Source of the DNA: Mytilus californianus
Lineage: Eukaryota > Mollusca > Bivalvia > Mytilida > Mytilidae
NCBI RefSeq assembly: GCF_021869535.1
Contig: NW_026262679.1
Location: 44,128,426-44,192,425 of the forward strand
Direction: 5' to 3'
Length of the DNA: 64,000 nucleotides
In this document: in pieces, positions 25,805 to 37,900 of the stretch
How the letters are laid out: each line of letters begins with the position of its first letter
Position numbering within the stretch: position 1 is the first letter of the stretch
Translations under genes and position numbers: made by a program
The notes under the pieces: generated by a model
Seen by the model: the letters and a program-made list of their open reading frames with translations, nothing else
Database searches by the model: none
What the model was told of the DNA's origin: nothing

Positions 25805-27990
25805 CATTTTACAATATGGGAGACTCTGTAAGAATCAAATGCTTTCAAATGAATTAACAATGCATGTGGACATCATCACTTGAATTCAAATTGTGAGCGC
25901 TCAATCACCTAACCTTGGACAGGTATAAAACGACAAAGCATAAGAACCAACTGTAACCATATGGAGTTTACATATCTCAGTTACATGTAATACCGGTATA
26001 TTACGCTCGTGCATGTTCACACTATACGGACTTCAATTACAGTTGTGTGTTCGTGACACAAATTCGAATTCGACACAACATAGGTTTAATGGTCACATCA
26101 CGAATTGGTTGACCGATACGATGTGTCGGTGTCTCTACCCAATAGCGACATGTTTGCTCGTTCTTAGATACCAGCCTATGGTAGTCTAATCTATAATTTA
26201 TCGATTGTTTTCTATTCACGATTGTCATATTTGTACTGAGTGTGAATTCACAAGGCGGGTGATACATGCATCGCAGGAGACGCTTACCCTGAAGACTCAC
26301 CCGGTCTCGGTACTTATGGAGAACATGCGATTCCCTCGGCTTCCGATTCCCTCGGATGTATTTTGATACCTTGATTTGTCTCTTCCTAATCGATTTACGA
26401 GATTTAAACAGCGGTAAATTACTGTCGCCTTTTTACAAATTGACAAATCGTCGTGTGTTAAATGCCGAAGAAAAATAATCTGACAGTTCCGGAGCACCGG
26501 ATTTCATTCCTGTTTTGTTGGAAGAGATAAAGTTTTTTTTTATGCCCGTTCGTTTGTCTTGGATCTGTCTGGTGTGTTCAAATTTTACTTTAACATGGTT
26601 AATCATCTTCCATATCACCTTTATTAATTATGTTTTGTAAAAGACAAGAATGAGAAAAGGAATTAGGTTTTAATTTTTTTAGGAATCCGTGCTGCAATCT
26701 TGGTCGCTTAAAACACCTTAATGTTAATACGTTGACCATTTTATTTTATCTAATATTTACATTGTATGTGCTAATCTAAGCCACTGCGGTCATGTTGGCT
26801 TAACGAATAGGTCATCGGACATGATGCCTACCACATTTTTACAGGCACTTATCTCTGAAAAAATATTACAAATATACTATTACAGTATACTGTGCACATT
26901 TTGTTTAAATGTGATGTCAGATAAACAAGATTTTTTTAGTGCTTTTGAATTTACTGGAACATTTTGTTTTCCAGTTTCAATTACAAAGTTAGCCGTGTTT
27001 GAATTTGAATGGGACCAGTATCAAAAAGACCAATCGTAAAAGTATTGTCTTACAAAATTTTGTAGCATTTGGTCCGTGAAATAATTTTTCGATTTTTTTT
27101 CTTTAGTTTTGGGTCCACGTTTTCTATGTTATTAGTCGTGCGGTTCATAGTACTCAATTTTTTATTTTCTGTGTTATATTTTGTTACAATTGTTGTCTTT
27201 CCGTCAATTTTTACGATTGATTTCGCTTCTTTTGGAGTTCATGCGATTCCCTTGATTTTTCTTTGTTACATTGACTTCTCTCTTCTTAATCGATTTTACG
27301 AGATTTGAACATCGACAAACTACTATCGCCTTAATTCATTGGACTTATGATTTTCTATTGCCTCCCTTGGTATATTCTCTCTTTTTATAAAATTTGGAAC
27401 ACATTTTCACGGGTGGTAAAATTCTAAATTATCAAAAGAGATCACAAATATATTATTTCCTTTATGTTTATTGGTATTTGTAACGTGACACCATTTATCA
27501 AGTGTTTGCATGCTTAATTTTTTTTTATAGTATTTTATGTGATACACATATAAATAGCTTACGTGTTGACGACGGGTAAATCGGACTTGCATGCATTTAA
27601 AGTAAATCCATTAGAATGATGCAGGCCCAGTTTGGTTTCATTGACCTAGAGGTCAAGTTCAATAAGAGCCAGTTGGGCTAATGTTGTAGGGCAATGAAAC
27701 AACTATGAGATGAGATGGTACATTTCAAATATATATATATGTATAAACAGTAATCAGTACAGTAATCTTGGTCCATTAGAAACAAATTTGTTATCGTGTT
27801 TCAGGGCATCTGTTTCATATTATAGTTTGATACGAACGGCAAGAAAAGATAAGCTATATGTTACAACCTTATGAAAACGGCAAGTGAAGCTCTTCATGAC
27901 CAATTGGGACCTCCAACATTGAGAACTTTACAATGCTGGTTTTTTTTTATGTATACGAATTAAAGTTTGATTTTTTTCTTTGCTGCGTGT
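25805..27990. other. Intergenic region between converging genes
   Basis: No supported gene. It holds retroelement-tail fragments (26,220-26,600 and about 27,090-27,310) and otherwise unassigned AT-rich sequence, including a short (TA)n near 27,730. Confidence 0.6.
26220..26600 (+). repeat. Decayed retroelement 3'-tail fragment
   Basis: 'tactgagtgtgaattcacaa...ggcgggtgatacatgcat' followed by 'ttccggagcacc' matches the leading part of the family B tail. A related piece is at 54,740-54,830 ('gtgtaaactcgcatggcggg'). Confidence 0.5.
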
Positions 27991-27992
27991 AC

Positions 27993-27998
27993 TTTAAT
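27993..27998 (-). terminator. Poly(A) signal ATTAAA of the KY-like gene
   Basis: On the minus strand 'acATTAAAgt' lies about 32 nt beyond the stop codon at 28030. That is close, so a further downstream site is possible. Confidence 0.4.
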
Positions 27999-28029
27999 GT
28001 AGAGTTTCAAACATTCTAAAGTTTAGCTT

Positions 28030-28926
28030 TTATTTCTCTTCTGGCGAAATCGGCGAAAAGTTTTTAAAAGTTTCTTCATCCGACTGAGGTACTGGAGATA
28101 ATCCAACTGGCGTGAGGACTTCATCATAAGGAGGTCTTTGTAGAGGTGATCGATGAGGTGGTGAATCTGATGGTACAATAGGTGGTGATTTCTGAGAGTC
28201 CGACTTTATCACATGGAATCGATTACCTTGTGATTTTTCCGCTGGCGATTTTTCCGCTAGTGATTTTTGGGATGGCGATTTCTGATTTGGTGATTTGTTT
28301 GAAGGCGATTTTTGTGTTGGTGATACATATTTATTGGCAGGAGATCTGTGTGCTGGGGAAACATTTTTACTGGCTGGGGAAACATTTTTACTAGCTGGCG
28401 ATATGTTTTTACTGGCTGGCGACCTCTGCGCTGGTGATAAGTTTTTCTGCATTGGCGAAGCATTCTTTGATGATGGTGACTTATGTGTTGGTGATCCCTT
28501 GCTGTTTGGTGATTTTGATTTAGATGATGACCTTTCGTCTATAATAATCATTCCAAGGATATTATTAGTTTTCTTGTCCGGCTTCGAAAATCGATGCTGT
28601 GGTGATATGTTTGTTTCGTGCGCTTGTTTTGAATCCTTTCGGTCGTTGGATTTTCTGTTTGTGTCATGTCTGTTATCATACTGTCCTCCTTTTCCTTTAA
28701 CGAGGCTATTAACTTTAACCTTGCCGTTTTGCCCGCCTGATGATACTTCGTACTGCCTTCCTTTCATAGAACCATATTGTCCAAACTTTCCGCTTTCATA
28801 ATGCCCAGCTTTACCATTTTCCTTCTGTGGATATTTTACTTTTAATTTTCTTTGCGTGTTGTCCTTATTACTACTTGAATTAACAGATGCCTGTTGGCTT
28901 TTCTTCTCTGTACAAATATTATTCAC
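28030..28926 (-). CDS. KY-like gene, exon 9: Ser/Pro/Lys-rich C-terminal tail (residues 748-1045)
   Basis: Acceptor TTAAAACAG ends at 28927; the first codon is GTG (Val), so the exon is not a gene start. It encodes 298 residues to TAA. The first third is rich in Lys, Gly, Gln and Asn (GQYGS, GQNGK). The middle holds about 20 short SP-containing repeats (SPASKN, SPAHRSP, SPTQKSP, KSPSNKSP), and the end is acidic (SPISPEEK). No fold is predicted. SP-K spacing suits proline-directed kinases or microtubule/actin binding, as in other basic SP-rich tails; this is inference. The antisense frame (28295-28801) is open only because of codon bias. Confidence 0.8.
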   Translation of the reverse strand: MNNICTEKKSQQASVNSSSNKDNTQRKLKVKYPQKENGKAGHYESGKFGQYGSMKGRQYEVSSGGQNGKVKVNSLVKGKGGQYDNRHDTNRKSNDRKDSKQAHETNISPQHRFSKPDKKTNNILGMIIIDERSSSKSKSPNSKGSPTHKSPSSKNASPMQKNLSPAQRSPASKNISPASKNVSPASKNVSPAHRSPANKYVSPTQKSPSNKSPNQKSPSQKSLAEKSPAEKSQGNRFHVIKSDSQKSPPIVPSDSPPHRSPLQRPPYDEVLTPVGLSPVPQSDEETFKNFSPISPEEK

Positions 28927-31900
28927 CTGTTTTAAAATACAATATAGTTATTTTGTGTCGATATCTATGCCTTTGTTGGAAAGTTTAGATTAGAGTAGTA
29001 AACTTTCCATTTCTTAGCTTGATTCTATTTGATTAACATTTAATTTTAGCATATGATTCTTAATTTACTATTTATGTGTTCCTGTATATGTTTCCAAAAT
29101 CAGAAGCACTAGTTGTTCATACTAACTATAATTTAGATTTGTTAAGTTTGAGATCAATTTAAAAATTCGAGTTCAATTTTTTTTAGAAGTTTATTGTAAA
29201 ACAGACAAAAATATAAACCGATTTAACGTAAATATAAAAAAAGAAGATGTGGTATGATTGCCAATGAGACAACTCTCCACAAGAGTGAGTTTGTTTGCAT
29301 GTACAAACTTTATTTTAACATTTGTCGTAGTTTTCTCTTCCAAAATTACTCCTGATATTAAGTATATTGTTTAAAAAGACATTCTGAATACCAAACAAAT
29401 ATAATTCAAGTGCAAATATTTGCAACAAGGGACACACATTGTAACTGGAACAGTGCTTAAGCTATAAACTATACTATAAACAAGTCTGTTTTTATAAATC
29501 ATTTCACAAATCATTTTTTTTATGGAATAAGTATTTTTTTGTAGTTTTAGTTGACCTTCCATTGAAATACTCGTATTTTTCCTGAATAAAAATCAGTATT
29601 TTTGTATCATGCAAAGCTATAATTGTTTGTATATCTCATTGCTTACCCACTGATACAATGCTGCCGTTCCAGTACTGGCCTCTCGTGCCTCATCTAGCTT
29701 GTGTGGATCAATAATAATATCAGCCAAATCTACTTGCCGCTGGGGAACAGTCTCCATATCAAGATTTAAAACTTTATTTTTCAAACCCTCTTTTCCAACT
29801 TTGGCCAGTAAGCTTTGAATATAATCCCAATCCTGTAAAATATACATAAGATATGGTGACATAAAGCAACCGGATCAAATACAAGTTGAATGATAAATGT
29901 GTTAGTGCTTTGCTGTGTAAGATGTAAATGAAAATAAATATTTTATAAATTGCATGTGTCCAAAGCGTTTTTCTGGTTAACATTCATCAGGACCGTTCAA
30001 ATCTTAACATTTGAAAGCCAGGGATGTATTAATACAAATGTACGTAGAAATGTTTGGAGCTACATGACCAAAAAGTGATATAAAAGAATACTATATCATT
30101 GTATAATGTTTCGTCTCATTATTAGATGTAACCATCTTAGCTTACATTGTAACCTTTGTTACAGATGTATTTCTACTGATTAAGAATTATTAATTTCAGT
30201 TTAAAGAAACCAAAACTAGAATTCATCTCGTTCAAGCAAAAATGGCATTTTTCATAATCTGGTTGGTTTTACATAGGTTATTTTGTGATGCTTTTAGTAT
30301 TACTCAATGTTAATCCAAAGACACATTTCCTACCTAAAGTTTCAGTAATTTCTTATAAAATTCACACTGATAAATTGTATATGAACCTAAGGCGACCATG
30401 GAGTATACTTTCCACTCTCAATAGAGTACAAAATATGTTCACTCGTTGAATAATGTTACTGATCTACCACAACATTTAAAAACATTGCATTGAAAACTTA
30501 ATGGACAGATTCTTTTTTTGCAAACACTTGCAAACACGACGGGTGCCATATGAGGAGCAGGATCTGCTTATCATTCCGGAGCACCTGAGATCACCCTCAG
30601 TTTTTGGTGGTGTTCGTGTTGTTGAGCATTTGGTTTTCTATGTTGTGTTTTGTGTACTATTGTTTATCTATTTGTCTTTTCTTTGTTAGCCATGGCGTTG
30701 TAAGTTTATTTTCGACTTGTGAGTTTGAATGTCCCTTTGGTATCCTTTGCCTCTCTTAAGTATTGGAAGTCTGAGCATCTACTGTTTTGACATACAATGC
30801 AAAGCACAGACTTTGAGGGTGCGCAGATAACATCATGACAGCGTAGTTATTACCTGAAGGTATTCATAATCCTCTCCTAACAATACATATACTGCCGCGA
30901 GTACATTTCTAACCACTTCAGGTGGCCATGTATAGCACCGTATTTCTGCCAAGGTTGAATTCTGCAACTTTGCGATAGGATGTAGATAACCTTCCATTCT
31001 ATTCAATCTAGCTAACATTAGCTCTGCTCGTTTTATGTCATCTTCTAGTTCTTCAGTAAATTTAGACTTTTTGGCGTCTTGTATCGATTTCTGTAGGAAT
31101 TTGGGATTTTTCCTTTTGATGGCATCACTTAATGCTGTTAATATTCAATGAAAATATGACTTAAATGTTAAAAAGAAATAATTTACGTTAATTATTATGA
31201 TAGAATGAAAGTGTATATATTGTCAAAACAATTTTCCGCGATACATTTGTAACTTCACTGTTGACTACGAAAGGGTCAACCTAACAAATTTCTGTTTAGA
31301 TAAATCATACAGAAGATGGTATATTATTCTGAATGCAGTTCTTTCTCTTTCAGAATAACAGATTCTCATGTACTGGTTGATAAATTCACGAATTTTCTTT
31401 ATATGATGGCAAAGTTATATTTACATTTAACAAGTTAGGATGCATTTAATCTCGTTGAATTACTCACAGTGCACAGTGAGGGGGCAACTAATAATCCCAT
31501 TGCATTATTCACAGTGAGGGGGCAACTAATAATCCCATGACATAATTCACAGAGAGGGACAACTAATAATCCCATGGCATTATTCACAGTGAGGGGGCAA
31601 CTAATAATCCCATTGCATTATTCAGTGTGGTGGCAACTTATAATCCCATGACATAATTCACAGTGAGGGGGCAACTAATAATCCCATTGTATTATTCACA
31701 GTGAGGGAGCAACTAATAATCCAATGGCATAATTCACAGGGAGGGGACAACTAATAATCCCATTTCATAATTCACAGTGATGAGGCAACTGATAATCCCA
31801 TGGCATTATTCACAGGTAGAGACAACTAATAATCCCATTGCATAATCCACAGTGATGAGGCAACTAATAATCCCATGGCATTATTCACAGGTAGGGACAA

Positions 31901-34900
31901 CTAATAATCTCATGGCATAATTCACAGTGAGGGGCAACTAATAATCCCATTGCATTATTCACAGTGAGGGGGCAACTAGTAATCCCATTGCATTATTCAG
32001 TGTGGTGGCAACTTATAATCCCATGACATAATTCACAGTGAGGGGGCAACTAATAATCCCATTGTATTATTCACAGTGAGGGAGCAACTAATAATCCAAT
32101 GGCATAATTCACAGGGAGGGGACAACTAATAATCCCATTTCATAATTCACAGTGATGAGGCAACTGATAATCCCATGGCATTATTCACAGGTAGAGACAA
32201 CTAATAATCCCATTGCATAATCCACAGTGATGAGGCAACTAATAATCCCATGGCATTATTCATAGGTAGGGACAACTAATAATCCCATTGCATAATCAAC
32301 AGTGATGAGGCAACTAATAATCCCATTGCATTATTCACAGTGAGGGGGCAACTAATAATCCCATGACATAATTCACAGAGAGGGACAACTAATAATCCCA
32401 TGGCATTATTCACAGTGAGGGGGCAACTAATAATCCCATTGCATTATTCAGTGTGGTGGCAACTTATAATCCCATGACATAATTCACAGTGAGGGGGCAA
32501 CTAATAATCCCATTGTATTATTCACAGTGAGGGAGCAACTAATAATCCAATGGCATAATTCACAGGGAGGGGACAACTAATAATCCCATTTCATAATTCA
32601 CAGTGATGAGGCAACTGATAATCTCATGGCATTATTCACAGGTAGAGACAACTAATAATCCCATTGCATAATCCACAGTGATGAGGCAACTAATAATCCC
32701 ATGGCATTATTCACAGGTAGGGACAACTAATAATCTCATGGCATAATTCACAGTGAGGGGCAACTAATAATCCCATTGCATTATTCACAGTGAGGGGGCA
32801 ACTAGTAATCCCATTACATTATTCACAGTGAGGGGGCAACTAATAATTCCATGGAATACTTCACAGTGAGGAGGCAACTAATAATACCATAGCATAATTC
32901 ACAGTGAGGAGGCAACTAATAATCCCATTACATTATTCACAGTGAGGGGGTAACTAATAATTCCATGGCATACTTCACAGTGAAGAGGCAACTAATAATC
33001 CCATGGCATAATTCACAGTGAGGGATCAACTAATAATCCCATGACATTACTCACAGTGAGGAGGCAACTAATAATCCCATTGCATTATTCACAATGAGGT
33101 GGCAACTAATAATCCAATGACATAATTCACAGGGAGGGACAACTAATAATCCCATGACGTTATTCACAGTGAAGAGGCAACTAATAATCCTATTGCATTA
33201 TTCACAGTGAGGGGGCAACTAATAATCCAATGACATAATTCACAGGGAGGGACAACTAATAATCCCATGGCATAATTCACAGTGAGGGGATAACTAATAA
33301 TCCCATGGCATTATTCATAGTGAGAGGGCAACTAATAATCCCATGGCATAATTCACAGTGAGGGGCAACTAATAATCCCATTACATTATTCACGGTGAGG
33401 GGGCAACTAATAAACCCATGGCATGATTCACAGGGAGGGGACAACTAATAATCCCATTGCATAATTCACAGTGAGGGGGAAACTAATAATCCCATGGCAT
33501 TATTCACAGGGAGGGGGCAACTAATAATCCCATGGCATTATTCATAGTGAATCAACATAAATTTTAAACACACACATTTACATACGTTTGTTGCCTTTTG
33601 TTGAAGTCAAAATATAATTGTCCTCTGTTTTTTTTTTGTATGGTTACTGTATTTTACCGAAATATATTTTAGATATGAATGACTCTTTCAACTCTTTGGC
33701 AGATGTTTCATAGTTAAAAAAAACTAGAACAAACCTTTTTTATCATCGAAGAAACCTATTTTGTCTTTAGCTTTCTTAACTTCCCCTCGGTCAGGTACAT
33801 TGTGTAGTATAAAGTCATCTAACGCTTCCTTTAATCCATGCCTGGTATCACCCTCAGTTGCTCTTTCCAATTTTTCTCTTATCATCCGTTTAGGAAATTT
33901 CTACATTTACAAAAAAAAAAATACGACATATGCTAAATATTGCAAACGATTTTTGCAGGTTTTATATATGCCTTTATCTTTTAAAGTCTTCTTTTTTCCC
34001 TCTTTTTTTTTTAACCTAAACAACCTTTAATGCAGATATGCTTTTATAACAATTAACTCGGGTCACAGCGTTAGGACAAGTATCACATATTCGTGGAGTA
34101 AAATTAATAAGGCATCGAATGATGTATAATTTAAGTGCATGCAAATGGATCTATTACGATTTTGAAAAAGGAACTAGCCGCCCCAATTGTTTCTATGTAG
34201 ACTTCACTTTGACGTCCGATAGTCAAAGTCAGTTAAAAAAAAGGCCGTCAGACGTCATGCCGATCACGGACTAAGTAAAGATGGGTTTTTAGTGATATGG
34301 TTATGTCTATAAGTTTTCGTCTGTCCACATTATGGTTTTGAAGTTTCTGCATGGATTTTTTTATATATCTACTAAAGAAATAGCCATCTTCAATTCAAAC
34401 ATACTCCTGAACTTCTGACTAGATCGATTTAACGTGTCGCCATAGTGTACCTTTCACTAACGTACCTAATCTATGCCAGTCGAGATTGGCGGTATGATTT
34501 TGTGAACACAGCTCACATTTCATGTTTCAATTTGAAGTCGTTTTGTAATAATCAATATTATCGCTATTTTACGAAAATTTCCTTTGATCTTACTGACTGA
34601 TAATTTCCTTTCTCAACGGAGTCGAGTGATATGAAAGTTATCGCTAGAAACTAAGGGGGCACGTGCCGTTGCTAATGAAATTGACATGAAATTGACAACG
34701 TCGTCATAGGTAAAATAGCGATAAACAGATTATCATTGGTCATCTCAACCATAATCTATAAATCAAACTTGGATTACCGAATTTGTATTTTTACATCGGA
34801 TGACCGTGAGGGCATTCCAGTGTATTGCTGTCGGCTAGATTTCCATTATGTAACTTTGGTGTTGGGATTGTAACCGATCTATAAACATGATAAATACGCG

Positions 34901-37900
34901 GACATTATCGAGTGCAAAATAACATTCCTTATCGCTTGTTATAAATTCATTTTTTCAATGGATAATCCTAAAAATATTTTTTTTAGAACATAAATTAATA
35001 ATATGATAATGTTTTGTCGTTAGAAATATATATATAAGTTAAAAATCTTTAATATCTATGCACACGTACAGAAAATGTGTGTTAACGCATGCGGAAGAAT
35101 ATCTCAAGAACGTTTGCAATCTCCCATGCAGAGTTATCGGTCCTCGCTCTCTCTCAAGGACCGATAACTCTGCATGGGAGATTGAAAGTTTGGCGGGAAA
35201 ATATGAATGCCATCTCAAATCCAATCTATTAGAAAAATAGAATTATTACAGAAGAGTGTCCACCATGCACTTGCACTGCACTATTATTAATATAGTAGAA
35301 TAGAATATATACAAATGGATGAAAATTAAATATACATCTAACTGTAATATACAAATATTAATATAATATATAACAACAAACCAGAGTATACTGATTTGAA
35401 TCACTTCAATATCATATTTATTACGGTGAGGTTGAATTCCCTGTCATTTATTTATCATCCACGCACGAACTTGTCTAAGAAAAAAAATATATATCTGTAC
35501 ATTAACCTCACTTTCAGGAATAGAGATGTGATTTTTTTTCTGAGACAAGTGCTTGTGACCATCCACAAGAACTTGCAGTCATCCGATGTTCAGTACTTCA
35601 GTACTTTGATTGCATATTTACAATATACCAATCGTTTTTCGGTGTTTGCTTTTGTTGTTTGTTGTTATTTTTTGCCAAATAAAAATTTTGTTAAAATTTT
35701 TTATGGCTTTGTTCATTTTTTTATGGTACCTTATAACTGAAACGCTCAGCCTCCACAATGTATCCTCTTTATCCCTTTTTTTTCATCTACTTACCAGTGT
35801 TTTTAACTCTTAGACTATATTTTTACTGAATTAAGGAAATGATATTACCTCAATGTTGGATGATATCTTGTTGAAAACCAGAAAATAATTGCACACGTTG
35901 ACGAAGTCCACGTCATTATCACCCTTTGCGTGGATTTTCAGTCCATAGTGTCCTTCTCCAGGGATTCGAACTTTGATAGTCAATAGATTATTATGAACAT
36001 TATGACTGACGTATTGCTGTAAATCATCTGCAAAATTTTCACCAATCATTTCAACATCAAACTCGTATTCGTGATCAAGTTCAAACCTAATAGTCGTATC
36101 AGCATCTGGGAGAACAAATACTTCCCCATCTACATGTGAAATAGGACGAATACCTCGTACCAAGCAGTGTGGAGTAACGCCCCATCCAATCTCAGGTACG
36201 TCAGGGAACATGTCAATGTCTTCCTCGTGAACATTATCAAAACAATATATTTTTATTTCTGCAACTATCACCATTTCTGACACAGAATAATCAGAATTGA
36301 TATGCCCTGCTTCCACAGAGAAAAGGTATACACCTGATACTGGTAGCTGAATATTAAACATAAAATGAGCGTCTTTTCTCCACATAAACACAAATGTGTC
36401 GAGGTCAGTTGGAAATGCAGAAGGAGTTGAGATTTCATCGTTTTTTTCTTCACCTTCCTGCTCAATCTCATGAAGTCTGCTCGTAATTAATCCCCTGTGT
36501 GTTGACTCCCCACCTGCATACCCGTTTACCCCTTCTTTAGGAATCATCCCCCTTTGTGTTGACTCCCCTCCTGCATGCCCGTTCATTCCTACCCTAGGTT
36601 TGAGTAGTTTCTTTCCGACCAAGTTATACTTGACTACAACGGTTTTCCCTATATTTCGTGTAGTAGCAATTTCAACAAAAACATGTCCGTTTCTGGCTCG
36701 AACCTTTCCAGTTTTAGGGGATAGGACTTTCATATTCATCATGAAAAATTCCGCTGTACAGTATGGGAAAGATGTAAACTCCGACATAGTAACCATTGTC
36801 GTCAGGAGTTGCCACTGTCTGTCATCAGGGCGACACCATGTGTTAAATTCTTCTGGTTCGGGCAAGAAAAAATAATTTCGAATCTAAAACAAATAAAAGT
36901 ATTGAATGAATGAAATATACAATATAATATTGTTAAACAAAAAAAGTAATAATCTTTTTAGTTTTTGGACTATATAACTAGTCTTTACGACCAATCAAAA
37001 CCGATATTTGAAAAACCTGAGAAATTTCAACAACAGACACATAAAAAGTGTCGTCTTTACAGAAATAAGATAAATTTAGCTTTTTTTCAAAAACAAATAT
37101 TTATCCACTTCATTTGAGCTGTAGTGGATAGTTGTCTCAAGGACAATCATACCACATCTCCTTACTTTTTTATACTGCAAATTTGTGTAAGCTATATAAG
37201 GCTATTTTTAAAACAATTAAAATAAAAACGACTGCAAGTGGGTTGTCACTCTTAGGACTATAACTAATAGTATTAGTCCGTTAAAATATCTGACTGTGGT
37301 ATAGAAACATGGTAAACAGTCGTCAGGAAGTAAAACTCTTGCCTAAGTGGGGCGTCAGTTTGACTGTGTGGAATGTATAGATACGCACCCGCCCGGTCGG
37401 AATTTGGACGTTAAATCTATTGCCCTGTGTAGGGAGAATGTCATCACTACGCATGGTAAAAAACCCCTGAAACAACTTTCTGAGAGGTTCGTAGGCGGTC
37501 CGTTACAAGGCGAAACATCCTCCCTTATCCAACATACTCTCATTTTCCAGAGGCAGTCAAATTTCCTGGTCAACCTACATTTAGAATTGATTGTTTATTT
37601 GTTCTCATCCTGAATGTACATGAAATATTTCAACTTAACGTTTGCAAGTAACAACTGGTCAGTCAATCTTTCTGGTATTAAAAAAATAATTGACATATTA
37701 CTGAAGTTATTAAATTATTGCATGCAAAACGCATTTACAGGATTTAAACTGTAAATATTGATTGTTTACAAAGAATTAAAGCACCTCGATCTATTTGAGT
37801 TTAAACATTGAGGACTAAAATATAGTTAATGACTAAGATCGCTTTATGTTAAATTTGTATTGCTGATTTTTTTTTCTGTTTCAGTTTCTCTCTATCTGTT

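Noticed and set aside
28295..28801. 168-codon plus-strand open frame
   Set aside because: Antisense shadow of the SP/K-rich exon 9 of the KY-like gene; Asp/Leu-rich composition is the mirror of the real repeats.
29774..29983. Minus-strand frame of 69 codons next to KY exon 8
   Set aside because: It lies in a different frame and crosses the exon 8 acceptor into intron.
31453..33550. CRISPR-like alternation of repeats
   Set aside because: The whole 37-38-bp unit is repeated with no unique spacers, and it lies in a eukaryotic intron.
35396..35813. Phe/Leu-rich plus-strand frames of 114 and 67 codons
   Set aside because: T-rich intronic DNA of the KY-like gene; no splice sites or domain.
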